From contig JANWKT010000028.1 of assembly GCA_025451235.1 (NCBI GenBank), positions 1 through 64,000 on the forward strand: 64,000 nt of DNA, given 5' to 3'. The stretch is from Flavobacteriales bacterium. Lineage in GTDB: Bacteria > Bacteroidota > Bacteroidia > CAIKAF01. Shown here one piece after another: positions 43,441 through 53,200 of this stretch (position 1 is its first letter; each line of letters opens with the position of its first letter). Below the pieces are notes generated by a model. It saw nothing but the letters and a program-made list of their open reading frames with translations. It made no database searches and was not told the DNA's origin. The position numbers and the translations under genes were made by a program.

Positions 43441-45544
43441 AAAAATAATCACCTTTCTTGCACTGTGCATGTGCAGCGGCCCCCTTTTCTCCCAAACCCA
43501 AAACGAAACGGTGAAGGGTGAAGTGATCGATCGTTTATTGGAAGCCATTGCAGAACAGAACGGTGAAGAAGCCGACTACACCAATCTCATCGAATGGCTG
43601 GATGAATATTTTTACAATCCTCTTAATATCAATACCGCTAAAAAAGAAGACCTCGAAAAATTGGTGATCATCGATGAGAACCAAATACTGGAACTGGAAA
43701 GATATATAAGAATTCATGGGCCCCTATTGAGCATTTACGAATTGCAATTGGTAAGAGGTTGGAATAAAGAAACCATTTTTCTTATTCTCCCATTTATAAA
43801 AGTGATCCCTGTACTGGAAGAAAAGAAAAGGAGCTTTAAAAATTATCTTCAATACGGTAAGCACGAACTCATGTTCCGCTATCAACAAATCTTTGAGGAA
43901 CAGGCCGGATTTATTCCAGATAGCTTAGGAAATACCAACTACCTGGGATCAGCACCTCAGTTGTATTTCAGGTATCGGTATAGTCATTCCGATAAATATA
44001 GTTTCGGGCTGACTGCCAAAAAAGATAGGGGTGAAGAATTTTTTAGTGGAAATAATACCAGGGGATTTGATTTTTATTCCGCCCATGTTTATCTAAAGAA
44101 TATCTGGAAGTTCAAGTCCATTGCATTGGGAGATTATCAGCTCCAACTTGGACAAGGAATTAATTTCTGGAAAGGATATGGATTTAGAAAATCCAGTTTC
44201 AGCACTTCCATCATGCGCAACTCAAGAGGTCTTGGAGCATATACTTCGGCCAATAGCAATAATTATTTAAGAGGTGGAGCTTTCGAATTTGAATTCTGGA
44301 AATTTCGGCTTACCTCTTTTTTCTCTTATGACCTGAAAGATGCCACTACCGATTCTACACTTACCGAAGAAGTGATCACCAGCATCAGCAATACCGGTTT
44401 GCATAGGACCGACAATGAACTAAGCAAAAGAGAAAGATTCAGTGAAATGGTTATTGGGAATTACCTTCAGTTCAATCATTCCTTCATCAGCATTGGAGCG
44501 GGTGTTTATTATACCAAATACAACTTGAATTTTCAACAAGGTTCCCAATCCTACGATTTGTATGATTTTACCGGAAATTATCAATTGAATGGAGGTTTTG
44601 ATTATAAAATGAGAATAGGAAATGTATTTTTATTTGGTGAACTTAGTTTGGATAAAGATCTCAACCATGCCCTTATACAGGGTTTGGAAACTTCTGCCGG
44701 AGGTTTTCATTTTTCGATGAGTTACCGGGATTATGCCAAAGGATACAATAACTACCATAGCAATGCATTTGGCGAAAATAGTTTGGCCAAAAATGAAAGA
44801 GGTTTTTATTTAGGTATGCAGGGAACCCTATTCGGGAAATTTACTTTTAACACCTATTTCGATGTTTACCAATTCCCCTGGCTCCGTTATAATGTGGATG
44901 CTCCTTCCTGGGGATTTGATGGAATAACCCAGGTGAATTATACCCCCTCCTACAATGCAAATGTTTACCTGCGTTATAAATTATCTCAAAAAGCACAGAA
45001 CAGTTTGATCAACGATGTATATACCGAACCACAGGTCGATGTTTTTCAGCATAATATTCGCTTGCATGCGGTTTTTAAAGTACTCCCTTCTTTATCCTTA
45101 AGATCCAGAATGGAGGTAACTTTTATCTCCAGGCCTGATGCTAATTTCCGCTGGGGGTTTTTGGCTTACCAGGATGTGAACTGGCAACCGGTAAAAGTTC
45201 CTATTTCAGCATCTGCCAGGTTTGCCATATTCCGTACGGATGATTTTGATACAAGGCTCTACGCCTATGAAAATGATTTGTTGTATAATTTCTCTGTTCC
45301 CTTTTATTATAACAAAGGTTTAAGATGGTATCTCAATTTTACCTATAAACCTGTAAGAGGATTAAGTGTTGCTTTCAGGATATCCCAGTTTATTTATCCT
45401 GAAGAAACCACGGTTGGAAGCGGTAACGATATGATCAATGGTATTACAAAAACAGAGATAAAAATTCAATTAAGATATAGATTCGGTAATATTCACAAGA
45501 AAAAAGACACCAAGCCTGATATTGAAGAGCCCAATGACCAATAA
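43412..45544 (+). CDS. Helix-hairpin-helix domain outer-membrane protein
   Basis: The protein has 710 residues from this start. A signal peptide ('KKIKIITFLALCMCSGPLFS') is followed by a ComEA-like helix-hairpin-helix pair (about residues 60-130: 'NPLNINTAKKEDLEKLVIIDENQI', 'GPLLSIYELQLVRGWNKETIFLIL'). About 560 residues of alternating amphipathic strands follow, read as an outer-membrane beta-barrel. Similar HhH-plus-barrel proteins are frequent in Bacteroidota and have no settled role; DNA binding or transport is a guess. The open frame extends to 43307, but its first part is the foldback element. The ATG at 43412 sits in that element's right arm. Confidence 0.85.
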   Translation: MTIKWFCKKIKIITFLALCMCSGPLFSQTQNETVKGEVIDRLLEAIAEQNGEEADYTNLIEWLDEYFYNPLNINTAKKEDLEKLVIIDENQILELERYIRIHGPLLSIYELQLVRGWNKETIFLILPFIKVIPVLEEKKRSFKNYLQYGKHELMFRYQQIFEEQAGFIPDSLGNTNYLGSAPQLYFRYRYSHSDKYSFGLTAKKDRGEEFFSGNNTRGFDFYSAHVYLKNIWKFKSIALGDYQLQLGQGINFWKGYGFRKSSFSTSIMRNSRGLGAYTSANSNNYLRGGAFEFEFWKFRLTSFFSYDLKDATTDSTLTEEVITSISNTGLHRTDNELSKRERFSEMVIGNYLQFNHSFISIGAGVYYTKYNLNFQQGSQSYDLYDFTGNYQLNGGFDYKMRIGNVFLFGELSLDKDLNHALIQGLETSAGGFHFSMSYRDYAKGYNNYHSNAFGENSLAKNERGFYLGMQGTLFGKFTFNTYFDVYQFPWLRYNVDAPSWGFDGITQVNYTPSYNANVYLRYKLSQKAQNSLINDVYTEPQVDVFQHNIRLHAVFKVLPSLSLRSRMEVTFISRPDANFRWGFLAYQDVNWQPVKVPISASARFAIFRTDDFDTRLYAYENDLLYNFSVPFYYNKGLRWYLNFTYKPVRGLSVAFRISQFIYPEETTVGSGNDMINGITKTEIKIQLRYRFGNIHKKKDTKPDIEEPNDQ

Positions 45545-45545
45545 A

Positions 45546-45567
45546 AAAGTCCGCCGTAGCGGACTTT
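45546..45567. terminator. Bidirectional terminator between the HhH protein gene and metK
   Basis: AAAGTCCGC-CGTA-GCGGACTTT forms a nine-pair stem with a CGTA loop between the convergent stops at 45544 and 45589. It is preceded by an A run, which becomes the T run for metK transcripts. Confidence 0.85.
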
Positions 45568-45588
45568 CATTCGAAGTTTTTAAAAATG

Positions 45589-46869
45589 TTATTTAAGTTT
45601 GAAGGCTTTCTTTACTTTGTCAACATAATCCAATTTCTCCCAGGTAAACAACTCTACTTTCATCGTCTTCTCGTTGTCTTTCCCCTTATTGAACACTTTG
45701 GTCACCACTTCATTCTTTCTACCCATATGGCCATAAGCAGCAGTTTCCAGATAAATAGGATTTCTTAATTTAAAGCGTTGCTCAATGGCGAACGGACGCA
45801 TATCAAAAATCTCTTCCACTTTTTTAGCAATATCTCCATCCGTCATTTTTACTTTGGCGGTTCCATAAGTATCAATAAACAAGCCACAAGGTTTGGCTAC
45901 TCCAATCGCATAAGATACCTGTACCAACACCTCATCACATAATCCGGCTGCTACCAGGTTCTTGGCGATATGACGGGTAGCATAGGCTGCTGATCTGTCC
46001 ACTTTACTTGGATCTTTTCCACTAAATGCACCACCACCATGAGCTCCTTTACCACCATACGTATCCACAATGATCTTCCTTCCTGTTAAGCCAGTATCAC
46101 CATGTGGGCCGCCAATAACAAATTTGCCTGTTGGATTGATATGATATGTGATCTTATCGTTGAACAGTTTTTGTAAAGCGGGTTTCAATTGTTTTTTTAC
46201 TCTCGGAATAATAACATCGATGATATCCTTCCTGATCTTATCCAACATTTTTTTGTCAGAGTCAAAATCATCATGCTGGGTTGAAACCACGATGGTGTCA
46301 ATTCTTACCGGTTCATTGTTATCATTATATTCAATGGTTACCTGGCTTTTGGCATCAGGTCTTAAATATTTCAATTCTTTTCCTGCACGGCGGGTTCTTG
46401 AAAGCTCCTGTAAAATTTTATGTGCCAGGTCAAGGGCCAATGGCATATAATTTTCAGTTTCGCGGGTAGCATATCCGAACATCATTCCCTGGTCGCCAGC
46501 TCCCTGTGCATTTGCCTTGGCTTCGAAGCTTAACTTTTTTACACTTCTGTCAACTCCGCGATTGATATCCGCACTTTGCTCATGTATGGCACTAAAAATT
46601 CCACATGAGTTGGCTTCGAACATATATTCACTTTTCGTATAACCAATATTCCGTATCACCTCACGGGCAATGTCTTGAACATCCAAATAACTTTTTGATT
46701 TTACCTCCCCCGCAAGTACCACCTGCCCGGTAGTCACCAGGGTTTCGCAGGCTACTTTCGAATTCGCATCGTAAGCTAAAAAGTGGTCGATCAAAGCATC
46801 ACTGATCTGGTCTGAAATTTTATCCGGGTGTCCCTCAGATACTGATTCGGAAGTAAATAAGTATGGCAT
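45589..46869 (-). CDS. metK: S-adenosylmethionine synthase
   Basis: MetK makes SAM from methionine and ATP. It has 426 residues and all the family signatures: '[18 protein letters not shown]', '[15 protein letters not shown]', '[21 protein letters not shown]' and the catalytic '[19 protein letters not shown]' loop. It is monocistronic. The predicted leader is only about 24 bases (a -7 element at 46899-46906), which leaves no room for a SAM riboswitch. SAM users nearby include QueA, RsmG and the radical SAM protein. Confidence 0.98.
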   Translation of the reverse strand: MPYLFTSESVSEGHPDKISDQISDALIDHFLAYDANSKVACETLVTTGQVVLAGEVKSKSYLDVQDIAREVIRNIGYTKSEYMFEANSCGIFSAIHEQSADINRGVDRSVKKLSFEAKANAQGAGDQGMMFGYATRETENYMPLALDLAHKILQELSRTRRAGKELKYLRPDAKSQVTIEYNDNNEPVRIDTIVVSTQHDDFDSDKKMLDKIRKDIIDVIIPRVKKQLKPALQKLFNDKITYHINPTGKFVIGGPHGDTGLTGRKIIVDTYGGKGAHGGGAFSGKDPSKVDRSAAYATRHIAKNLVAAGLCDEVLVQVSYAIGVAKPCGLFIDTYGTAKVKMTDGDIAKKVEEIFDMRPFAIEQRFKLRNPIYLETAAYGHMGRKNEVVTKVFNKGKDNEKTMKVELFTWEKLDYVDKVKKAFKLK

Positions 46870-46898
46870 TTTTCTAAGTTTTCAAGTTAAACAGTCCG

Positions 46899-46906
46899 CA
46901 AAAATA
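46899..46906 (-). promoter_or_regulatory. -7 promoter element TATTTTTG of metK
   Basis: The minus strand reads TATTTTTG followed by C, 30 bases before the ATG, matching TAnnTTTG exactly. The rest of 46907-47067 contains a mildly repetitive patch (GTCCTTTAAAGAGGAC, GGCCCTGAAGGGACT) and no gene. Confidence 0.55.
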
Positions 46907-47067
46907 AGAGAAAAAAACAAGTGGCCTATATATAAAGGCTTTTTGGGGTCCTTTAAAGAGGACGTAGGATTATAGAACCTAAGACTTAAGACCTGGAACT
47001 GTAAAGTCCTACTTCCGGGGCCCTGAAGGGACTCGACCTTTCTGACAGTAGTACCCTTTTAAAGTCC

Positions 47068-47778
47068 CTAAGCTTTTGCCGGTTGGACAAACCCGTCGAA
47101 GATCAAAGCCCCGGTATCGTAGTTCAAGATGCAAACAGCCATGCCAGATCTGGCTAACCGCTGTTTCCGGTACAAAAAGCAGAGCCAACTCTTGTCTTCC
47201 AGATAGATGGTCGTGAAAAAATAATCACTTAATCCCCTCATCCCATGTCTGGCCAATTCCCGTCCATCCCTATATAGGATCACCGAAAAATGGTTTGCTT
47301 CATCTCCTCGATTAATAAATACAAGGCTATTAGGACTCATTTGATCAAATTCTTCGGTATCAGATTGAACCTCATCAAATCTATATACTTTTATGAACCC
47401 ATCCTTCTCCTCATCAAAACCCTCCTTCCTTTTAACAAAAACAAATGCATGGTTCAATTTTTGAGACAGTTGAGCCAAACTTCTTTTTACAAATTCACTT
47501 CCTAACTCAAGGTTCTTACCTCGTTGGCTGCCCCCCTTTGTAAATTTCAATTGCTCATAGTCCAATACATAATGTTCAAAAATATCAAACGAATCTCCTT
47601 GGTCGGGCATGATCCTTCGGGCACCCAAAATATGTAAGTAAGGTCCGTCCTGGTCCTTCATAAAATATTCGGTATAGGTAAGGGGTTCGTATTTTTTAAA
47701 CTTGAACAAAATAAAGATCATCACACCGACTGCTGTCACCGGAATGAAAATGGAAAGAAGGGTCGTTGAATCCATCAA
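47068..47778 (-). CDS. Hypothetical membrane-anchored protein
   Basis: The protein has 236 residues and no family I recognise. One N-terminal membrane helix ('LLSIFIPVTAVGVMIFILFKF') is followed by a soluble domain of about 205 residues, predicted to face the cytoplasm by the KFKK stop-transfer charges, with alternating strands and helices. Notable segments are 'YLHILGARRIMPDQGDSFDIFEHYVLDY' and 'GRELARHGMRGLSDYFFTTIYLED'. The gene upstream on the same strand is another membrane protein 71 bases away, with a weak terminator between. Confidence 0.65.
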   Translation of the reverse strand: MMDSTTLLSIFIPVTAVGVMIFILFKFKKYEPLTYTEYFMKDQDGPYLHILGARRIMPDQGDSFDIFEHYVLDYEQLKFTKGGSQRGKNLELGSEFVKRSLAQLSQKLNHAFVFVKRKEGFDEEKDGFIKVYRFDEVQSDTEEFDQMSPNSLVFINRGDEANHFSVILYRDGRELARHGMRGLSDYFFTTIYLEDKSWLCFLYRKQRLARSGMAVCILNYDTGALIFDGFVQPAKA

Positions 47779-47810
47779 TACTTATTTTTTAAACGACTAA
47801 TATATATAAC

Positions 47811-47836
47811 AAATGCCACTAAAATAAGTGGCATTT
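47811..47836 (-). terminator. Hairpin between the two unknown membrane protein genes
   Basis: AAATGCCAC and GTGGCATTT (47811-47819, 47828-47836) form a nine-pair stem 14 bases after the stop of the 47850 gene on the minus strand. The following minus-strand sequence TTGTTATATATA is only moderately T-rich. Confidence 0.55.
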
Positions 47837-47849
47837 ATAATTTTCAACT

Positions 47850-48470
47850 TTAACAATAGGATCCTTTCCATGCATGTGGATTCATACAAATATGAATTCG
47901 ATACATAAAATAATTGACAATCCTTTTGGTATAGGCTAGTATTTGATCTATCATTTCTCTTACCAATAAGCGGTTCGAAATGATGGCCAATAATGTGCCG
48001 GTAAGTACCCAGCCCAATCCAACCATTTTTAAAACCACCACCAGGTGGGCAAATTTAAAAAAGACCACTACCATCAATCCCGATTCCATTGCAAAGGAAA
48101 GCAACATATCGAGTAATACCTCCTCGAAAAAAACTTCCTTGATCTGGATCAAAATTAAAACAGCCAGCGTAACTCTTTTCAAAGTAGCCTTCAAATAGTC
48201 TCTTCTTACAAGAGCTCCTAAAAACCATTGAATGGCAAAATAGGCGATTAACCGACTCATTGCATCAGTATCATTTACGTGGTAGGCTTTCATTGAACTT
48301 TGAAAGATCTTTACGTACGACATTTCGAATGCAATAGGCATCATTACATACAATACCAGATCATAAAGAACAGTAAACATTTGGTTTCCCTGGTTCCTCT
48401 CCGGTGGGTTCTTCAAGCTATCCCTAGCGAGCACTTCCCGAAATGAATTCGGGGCAAGTTGTGTTTTCAT
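47850..48470 (-). CDS. Hypothetical multi-pass membrane protein
   Basis: The protein has 206 residues and no family I recognise. About four hydrophobic segments are visible: 'VLYDLVLYVMMPIAFEM', 'LIAYFAIQWFLGAL', 'VTLAVLILIQI...LLSFAMESGLMVVVFF' and 'VVVLKMVGLGWVLTGTLLAII'. The C-terminal tail is basic and Cys-containing ('ICMNPHAWKGSYC'). The frame is open to 48515, but that ATG lies inside a terminator-like hairpin. Met at 48470 (MKTQLAPNSFRE) is the better start. Its leader may be regulated by that hairpin. Confidence 0.65.
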   Translation of the reverse strand: MKTQLAPNSFREVLARDSLKNPPERNQGNQMFTVLYDLVLYVMMPIAFEMSYVKIFQSSMKAYHVNDTDAMSRLIAYFAIQWFLGALVRRDYLKATLKRVTLAVLILIQIKEVFFEEVLLDMLLSFAMESGLMVVVFFKFAHLVVVLKMVGLGWVLTGTLLAIISNRLLVREMIDQILAYTKRIVNYFMYRIHICMNPHAWKGSYC

Positions 48471-48500
48471 GTTGTTTTTAGTTATTAAATGGTTAAACAA

Positions 48501-48537
48501 AAAAATCCTGATCATCTGCCGAGGCGGATATCAGGAT
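48501..48537 (-). terminator. Terminator-like hairpin in the leader of the 48470 gene
   Basis: On the minus strand ATCCTGATATCCGCC pairs with GGCAGATGATCAGGAT (one mismatch and one bulge) and runs into seven Ts. No minus-strand gene ends just before it, and a gene starts 35 bases after it. It would therefore stop transcripts begun at about 48660 before they reach the gene. Confidence 0.7.
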
Positions 48538-48660
48538 CGCAAACTTTTATATCTGGTTGATTAATTCATGCAGGATAAAATGCCATACGACCCTGAATTG
48601 GTAATATAATACCAACAAACGGGGTTAAAATGAATGGTTCGTATGTGCTGCATTTTTAGC
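48505..48660 (-). ncRNA. Candidate leader RNA or small RNA of about 155 bases
   Basis: Transcription from the TATATTTG element (48674-48667) would start near 48660 and meet the intrinsic terminator at 48537-48505. The interval holds no credible open frame. It could be an attenuator or riboswitch controlling the membrane protein gene at 48470, or a free small RNA. No known riboswitch class is recognised. Confidence 0.4.
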
Positions 48661-48666
48661 ATGGCA

Positions 48667-48674
48667 CAAATATA
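48667..48674 (-). promoter_or_regulatory. -7 promoter element TATATTTG for the candidate leader RNA
   Basis: This is an exact TAnnTTTG match on the minus strand, about 200 bases upstream of the gene it faces. No -33 TTG is found at 19-21 bases. Confidence 0.45.
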
Positions 48675-48759
48675 AATGCTTTTTCATAATAAAACAGGAG
48701 GAAACTATAATTTTTTCAAAAAAATATATTTTGTATCATTGGGTAAATTTAAACCAACC

Positions 48760-50088
48760 ATGAAATCACTATTTATATCAGCTACTCTTCTACTGTTTCT
48801 TTCTCTAACAGGGTTCTCCCAAACCAAACCAGAACCTTGTGATGAGGCCAATTATGAGGTGGAAGGGATTTTTGCCAATAGCTCGAGTACTGCACCTGTT
48901 GTAAAGAATGTTGAAAGCACAGGCATCTCGATTGGTGATAAAGGAGAGCTTTCTAAATATTTCGAAGAAAGTTTATTCGGAGGAACCGTCAACGGCTGGA
49001 TCGTGATCGGAACGGCTCAGGTTACCGCGGTAAAAGGATCGGAGATCACCTTTAAGGTATTGGAAAAAAAATCGCAGGTAACCATTAATGGTCAGGAGAA
49101 AAGTCACTTCGTGGCGGGCAAGATCATTAAATTCAGCCAATACAACTATAAGACTCCTACCAAAAAAACCTATTACTGGGACGATGGCAAAAAAATCAAA
49201 GCCGAGGGAAATAAGATCTGCAGCAATAAAGTGGGGCTATGGAGCTATTACTATCAAAACGGCAGCCTCAGCGGCACTGAAACATACGATGACAATGGAT
49301 TATTGAATGGCCCCTTCTCCGATTATTACGAAAGTGGCAAGATCAAAGAAAAGGGAAATGCTAAAGGCGACCATACTGACGGCCCCTTTGAGAAATATTT
49401 CGAAAACGGGCAAGTGGAATTAAAAGGAGGCTTCAAGGAAGATAAAAAGCACGGCATCTTCCAGGCTTTTTATGCCAGCGGGAAAAAATATTATGAAACT
49501 GAATTTAATTCTGATATAAGGATCGGTGCTTATAACGAATGGTCGGAAAATGGCCATCCGATTGAATCAGGCTCGTTCAACAATTCCGGACAAAAACATG
49601 GTATTTGGAAATTTTATAACGCAAATGGGTCGATTGAAAGAGAAGGAAATGTTTCGAACGATGTAGAAGATGGGGTTTGGAAGTACTACGATGAAAATGG
49701 AGTACTAACGCATGAGTCCACCTATAAGAATGGAGAGGTGACTGGGCCGTATAAGGGTTATTACCCAAGTGGAAAAATATTAAATGAAGGGATGCTGGTA
49801 GATAACAATGAAGTAGGTGAATGGAAAACCTATTTTGAAAATGGGCAGTTAAAAGCCCAGGATAATTACAATGCAGGTATTTTTGTGGGACCTTATAAAG
49901 TATGGTACGAAAACGGGCAACTCAAACAAGAGGGAACCTATAACGAAGCGGGTAAAGTAGATGGGCCGATTGTTATGTTCTATGAAAACGGAAAGCCATT
50001 GGCCAAAGGCCAATACCTCAATGGAAATAAAACCGGGAAATGGTTCGAATGGGATGAAAAAGGGAAAAAGAAAGTAGTGAAGTATTAA
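48760..50088 (+). CDS. Secreted MORN/YwqK-repeat protein
   Basis: The protein has 442 residues. The signal peptide (MKSLFISATLLLFLSLTGFS) sets the start; the open frame back to 48676 adds no conserved residues. After an N-terminal domain of about 110 residues with beta pattern come about a dozen 23-24-residue MORN-type repeats of the form 'G.W..YYENGQLK.EG.Y..G...'. This is the YwqK form often named 'toxin-antitoxin system YwqK antitoxin', although no toxin gene is adjacent and the protein is exported. MORN repeats form an elongated beta-hairpin stack that binds proteins or lipids. The specific role is unknown. Confidence 0.85.
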   Translation: MKSLFISATLLLFLSLTGFSQTKPEPCDEANYEVEGIFANSSSTAPVVKNVESTGISIGDKGELSKYFEESLFGGTVNGWIVIGTAQVTAVKGSEITFKVLEKKSQVTINGQEKSHFVAGKIIKFSQYNYKTPTKKTYYWDDGKKIKAEGNKICSNKVGLWSYYYQNGSLSGTETYDDNGLLNGPFSDYYESGKIKEKGNAKGDHTDGPFEKYFENGQVELKGGFKEDKKHGIFQAFYASGKKYYETEFNSDIRIGAYNEWSENGHPIESGSFNNSGQKHGIWKFYNANGSIEREGNVSNDVEDGVWKYYDENGVLTHESTYKNGEVTGPYKGYYPSGKILNEGMLVDNNEVGEWKTYFENGQLKAQDNYNAGIFVGPYKVWYENGQLKQEGTYNEAGKVDGPIVMFYENGKPLAKGQYLNGNKTGKWFEWDEKGKKKVVKY

Positions 50089-50183
50089 CACCGCCCCCTC
50101 CACCACCCTAAAAAGCAGGGTCTTACGACCACCATAGGACTTGTAAACCATTTGTATGCATCCTTTCTTGTTTTAAATGCATC

Positions 50184-50208
50184 TTATAGTTAACTTTATT
50201 AACTATAA
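50184..50208. promoter_or_regulatory. 25-bp inverted repeat over the promoter of the Ig-repeat gene
   Basis: TTATAGTTAA-CTTTA-TTAACTATAA has perfect ten-base arms, 12 bases before the ATG at 50221. TAACTTTA (50191-50198), one base off TAnnTTTG, lies across its centre. A dimeric regulator bound here would cover the promoter. Confidence 0.55.
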
Positions 50209-50220
50209 ACCCCCGAGGCT

Positions 50221-53200
50221 ATGAAACTAAGATTTACACTTGTATGTGTTATCGCCTTTTCTCTGACGAAAATATATGCCCAACAACAACAAGGAATGGT
50301 GGTGGGCACCCCCAATTTTACATCCTTTTCAGATAGCAAGAATGTGTTGGACGAGGAGATCCTTCAATTTAACAAAGGCTATGAGCAACATCCTGAAATA
50401 GGTGAGATTTTCCCTAACGTTCCCTGTGAAGATTGTTTTGAAGTGATCGAAAAAAGAACGGAAACCTCTAAATCGTTTATCAAAAAAGGAACCAACGGAA
50501 CTTATATATACCAGCAAAATGCGGTTGATCCTATGCATGTCATGGATATTCAGGGCAACCAAAGAACCGTGATCGCTAACCTTCGACCACGTAGTTCACA
50601 ACCTGGTGTATTCAGTGCCGACCAGCAACCCATACCCGTTGGGATCAATACCCTCGAAAAATATTCATACCTCGGAAAACTTAACCATCGCTTTTATTTC
50701 AACAGAAACCTCACCCTCATATTTGTTCCCAATGGAGGTGAAGAGCAAGTAATAGGCGCTGTTGATTGGTCCAACTATACTGCAGGTGATGATGGAGTAT
50801 ATGTTACAGACGCCTGGCCTGGAATTGATATGGAAATGATTGCATACAGGGGTCAGCTCAAAACGAATTATATTATAAAAAATCCGCTGCCACAGTTCAG
50901 CAATGGAGAGTTGCGTATTCGTGATAGGCTAAATACGGATGAAGGCTTGTCCTTACATCATGATGGTGACCATGTTTTTAACGGACCCATTCAAATCAAA
51001 GACCAATCTTCGACTACACTTTTTGTGATGGACCCGGCGGTGGTTTACGATAAGAATGTGAAGGAAACCGGTAAGGTGGGTCTTTCTTATCAGCTTGATG
51101 GGTTACAACTTGATATCGTTGTTCCCCAGGAATGGATCAACCGGGATATTGCTTCCTATCCTGTTACCATTGATCCATTGGTATCGGGTACCAATAACAT
51201 GGCCATCACCGGTTCAGGTTACAATGCATTTTGCTGGGCAGGAGGTTGTGTTTACAACATGGCGGTTCCAGTGCCTGCAGCGATCACTGTTACAGATATC
51301 AGATTTTCGTTTTCCTATAATGCCACCAATCCCTGTTGGTTAAATGACGGGGCGATGGATTTTAATCTAGGTGCATGCAGAAGCCCTGTACCGGCTAACT
51401 TTTATTGGTTTTGCAATTTGGCATCACCCGGAACCTGTAACGGAAATAATATTTCTATTTATAATGATGTGGTGGGATGTATACCTGCTCCTTCTTGTCC
51501 ATCTTATAATATGAACTTTACCATGCATTTTTACAGATGCTATAGTGCTGGAGGGGGCTGTTCCAATACTTGTATTGGCGCCATCACACCATGGACCATG
51601 GTGGTGGAAGGTAGAACCGTTGAACCTACAGGTTTGATTACTGTATTACCAGCAGTAACCATTTGCCAGGGAAATTCAACCACCCTATCTGCTACCGGGC
51701 AAAATGGCGTTCCTCCTTATAATTATACATGGAACCCGGGTGGATTGCCAGGAAACCCAAGTGTAAGTCCGGCAGCTAGCACAAATTATACGGTTACTAT
51801 AACAGATGCTTGTGGGAATACAACTACAGCTACCAAACAAGTAAATGTAACATTAAACAATAATCCTGGTTTTACCATCAATCCGAATCCTGCTTGTGTA
51901 GGTCAAAATGTAACCATTACCGGACTTGGTGCAGGGGCTGCGGCTAACTACGATTGGTTGATCCCCAGCAGCAGCAATCCAGCGGTGAATAATTCGCAAA
52001 TTGTAAATGTTAACTATGGCGCTGCAGGCACCTATGCCATTACCCTCAATTATGCCAATGGTTCCTGTGTCTTCCCTGTATCGCAAAATATTACCATCAA
52101 TGCATTGAGTGCTCCTACAGCGAATATTGTAGCCGTACCTGCAGGACCTATTTGTGCTGGAACGAATGTAACCTTTACTGCCAATATTACGAACGGAGGG
52201 GGAGCTCCTGTCTATCAATGGCAGGTGAACGGAGTAAACGTAGGGACTAACTCAAACACGTATTCATCAACCACGTTGAACAATGGAGACGTGGTGACGG
52301 TAATACTTACATCGAGTTCACCTTGTGCCGTTCCTCCAACGGTTACATCCAATTCAATTGTCATGGTGATCAGTCCTCCGGTTTTGCCAACCATTAATAT
52401 TGTTGCTGCACCAGCTGGTGCTATTTGCGCAGGGACCAATGTTACCTTTACCGCCAATATTACGAATGGTGGACCCGGACCTGTATATCAATGGCAGGTG
52501 AATGGGGCAAACGTGGGCACCAACTCAAATACGTATTCTTCCACTACCCTGGCCAACGGTGATGTGGTTACTTGCATCCTTACCTCTAACGATCCTTGTG
52601 CAAGTCCTACAACGGTTACTTCGAACAGCATTGTAATGACGGTAAATCCTATTCTGTTACCTACCATTAATATTGTTGCCGTGCCTGCGGGACCTATTTG
52701 CTCCGGAACGAACGTTACGTTCACTGCAAATATTACCAATGGAGGTGGGGCACCTGTTTATCAATGGCAGGTGAATGGAGTAAATGTAGGTGTCAATTCC
52801 AATACTTATTCCTCTACCACCTTAAATAATGGGGATGTAATTACCTGTATTCTTACTTCGAATGCTCCATGTGCCGTTCCTACCACAGTTACTTCGAATA
52901 ATATTGTAATGACTGTAACTCCAACCGTAATACCTACCATTAATATTGTTGCCATACCTGCGGGACCCATATGTGCAGGAACCAATGTGGACTTTACAGC
53001 GAACATTACGAATGGAGGAGCTGCACCAACTTACCAGTGGCAGGTGAATGGAGTAAATGTAGGTACTAATTTAAATACATATTCTTCCACCACATTGAAC
53101 AACGGAGATGTAGTTACTTGCATTCTTACCTCCAATGCTCCATGCGCAAATCCGGCAAATGTTACTTCGAACAGCATTATCGTGACGGTAAACCCATTAC

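Noticed and set aside
46970-47050. Possible tRNA (CGAGTCCC-like T-loop on the minus strand)
   Set aside because: No acceptor stem, anticodon arm or CCA end can be formed around it.
46870-47067. SAM riboswitch upstream of metK
   Set aside because: The -7 element at 46899-46906 leaves a leader of about 24 bases, too short for any SAM riboswitch, and no pseudoknot-like pattern was seen.
48760-50088. Toxin-antitoxin system suggested by YwqK-type repeats
   Set aside because: The protein is exported and no toxin-like gene is adjacent, so the label follows only from the repeat name.
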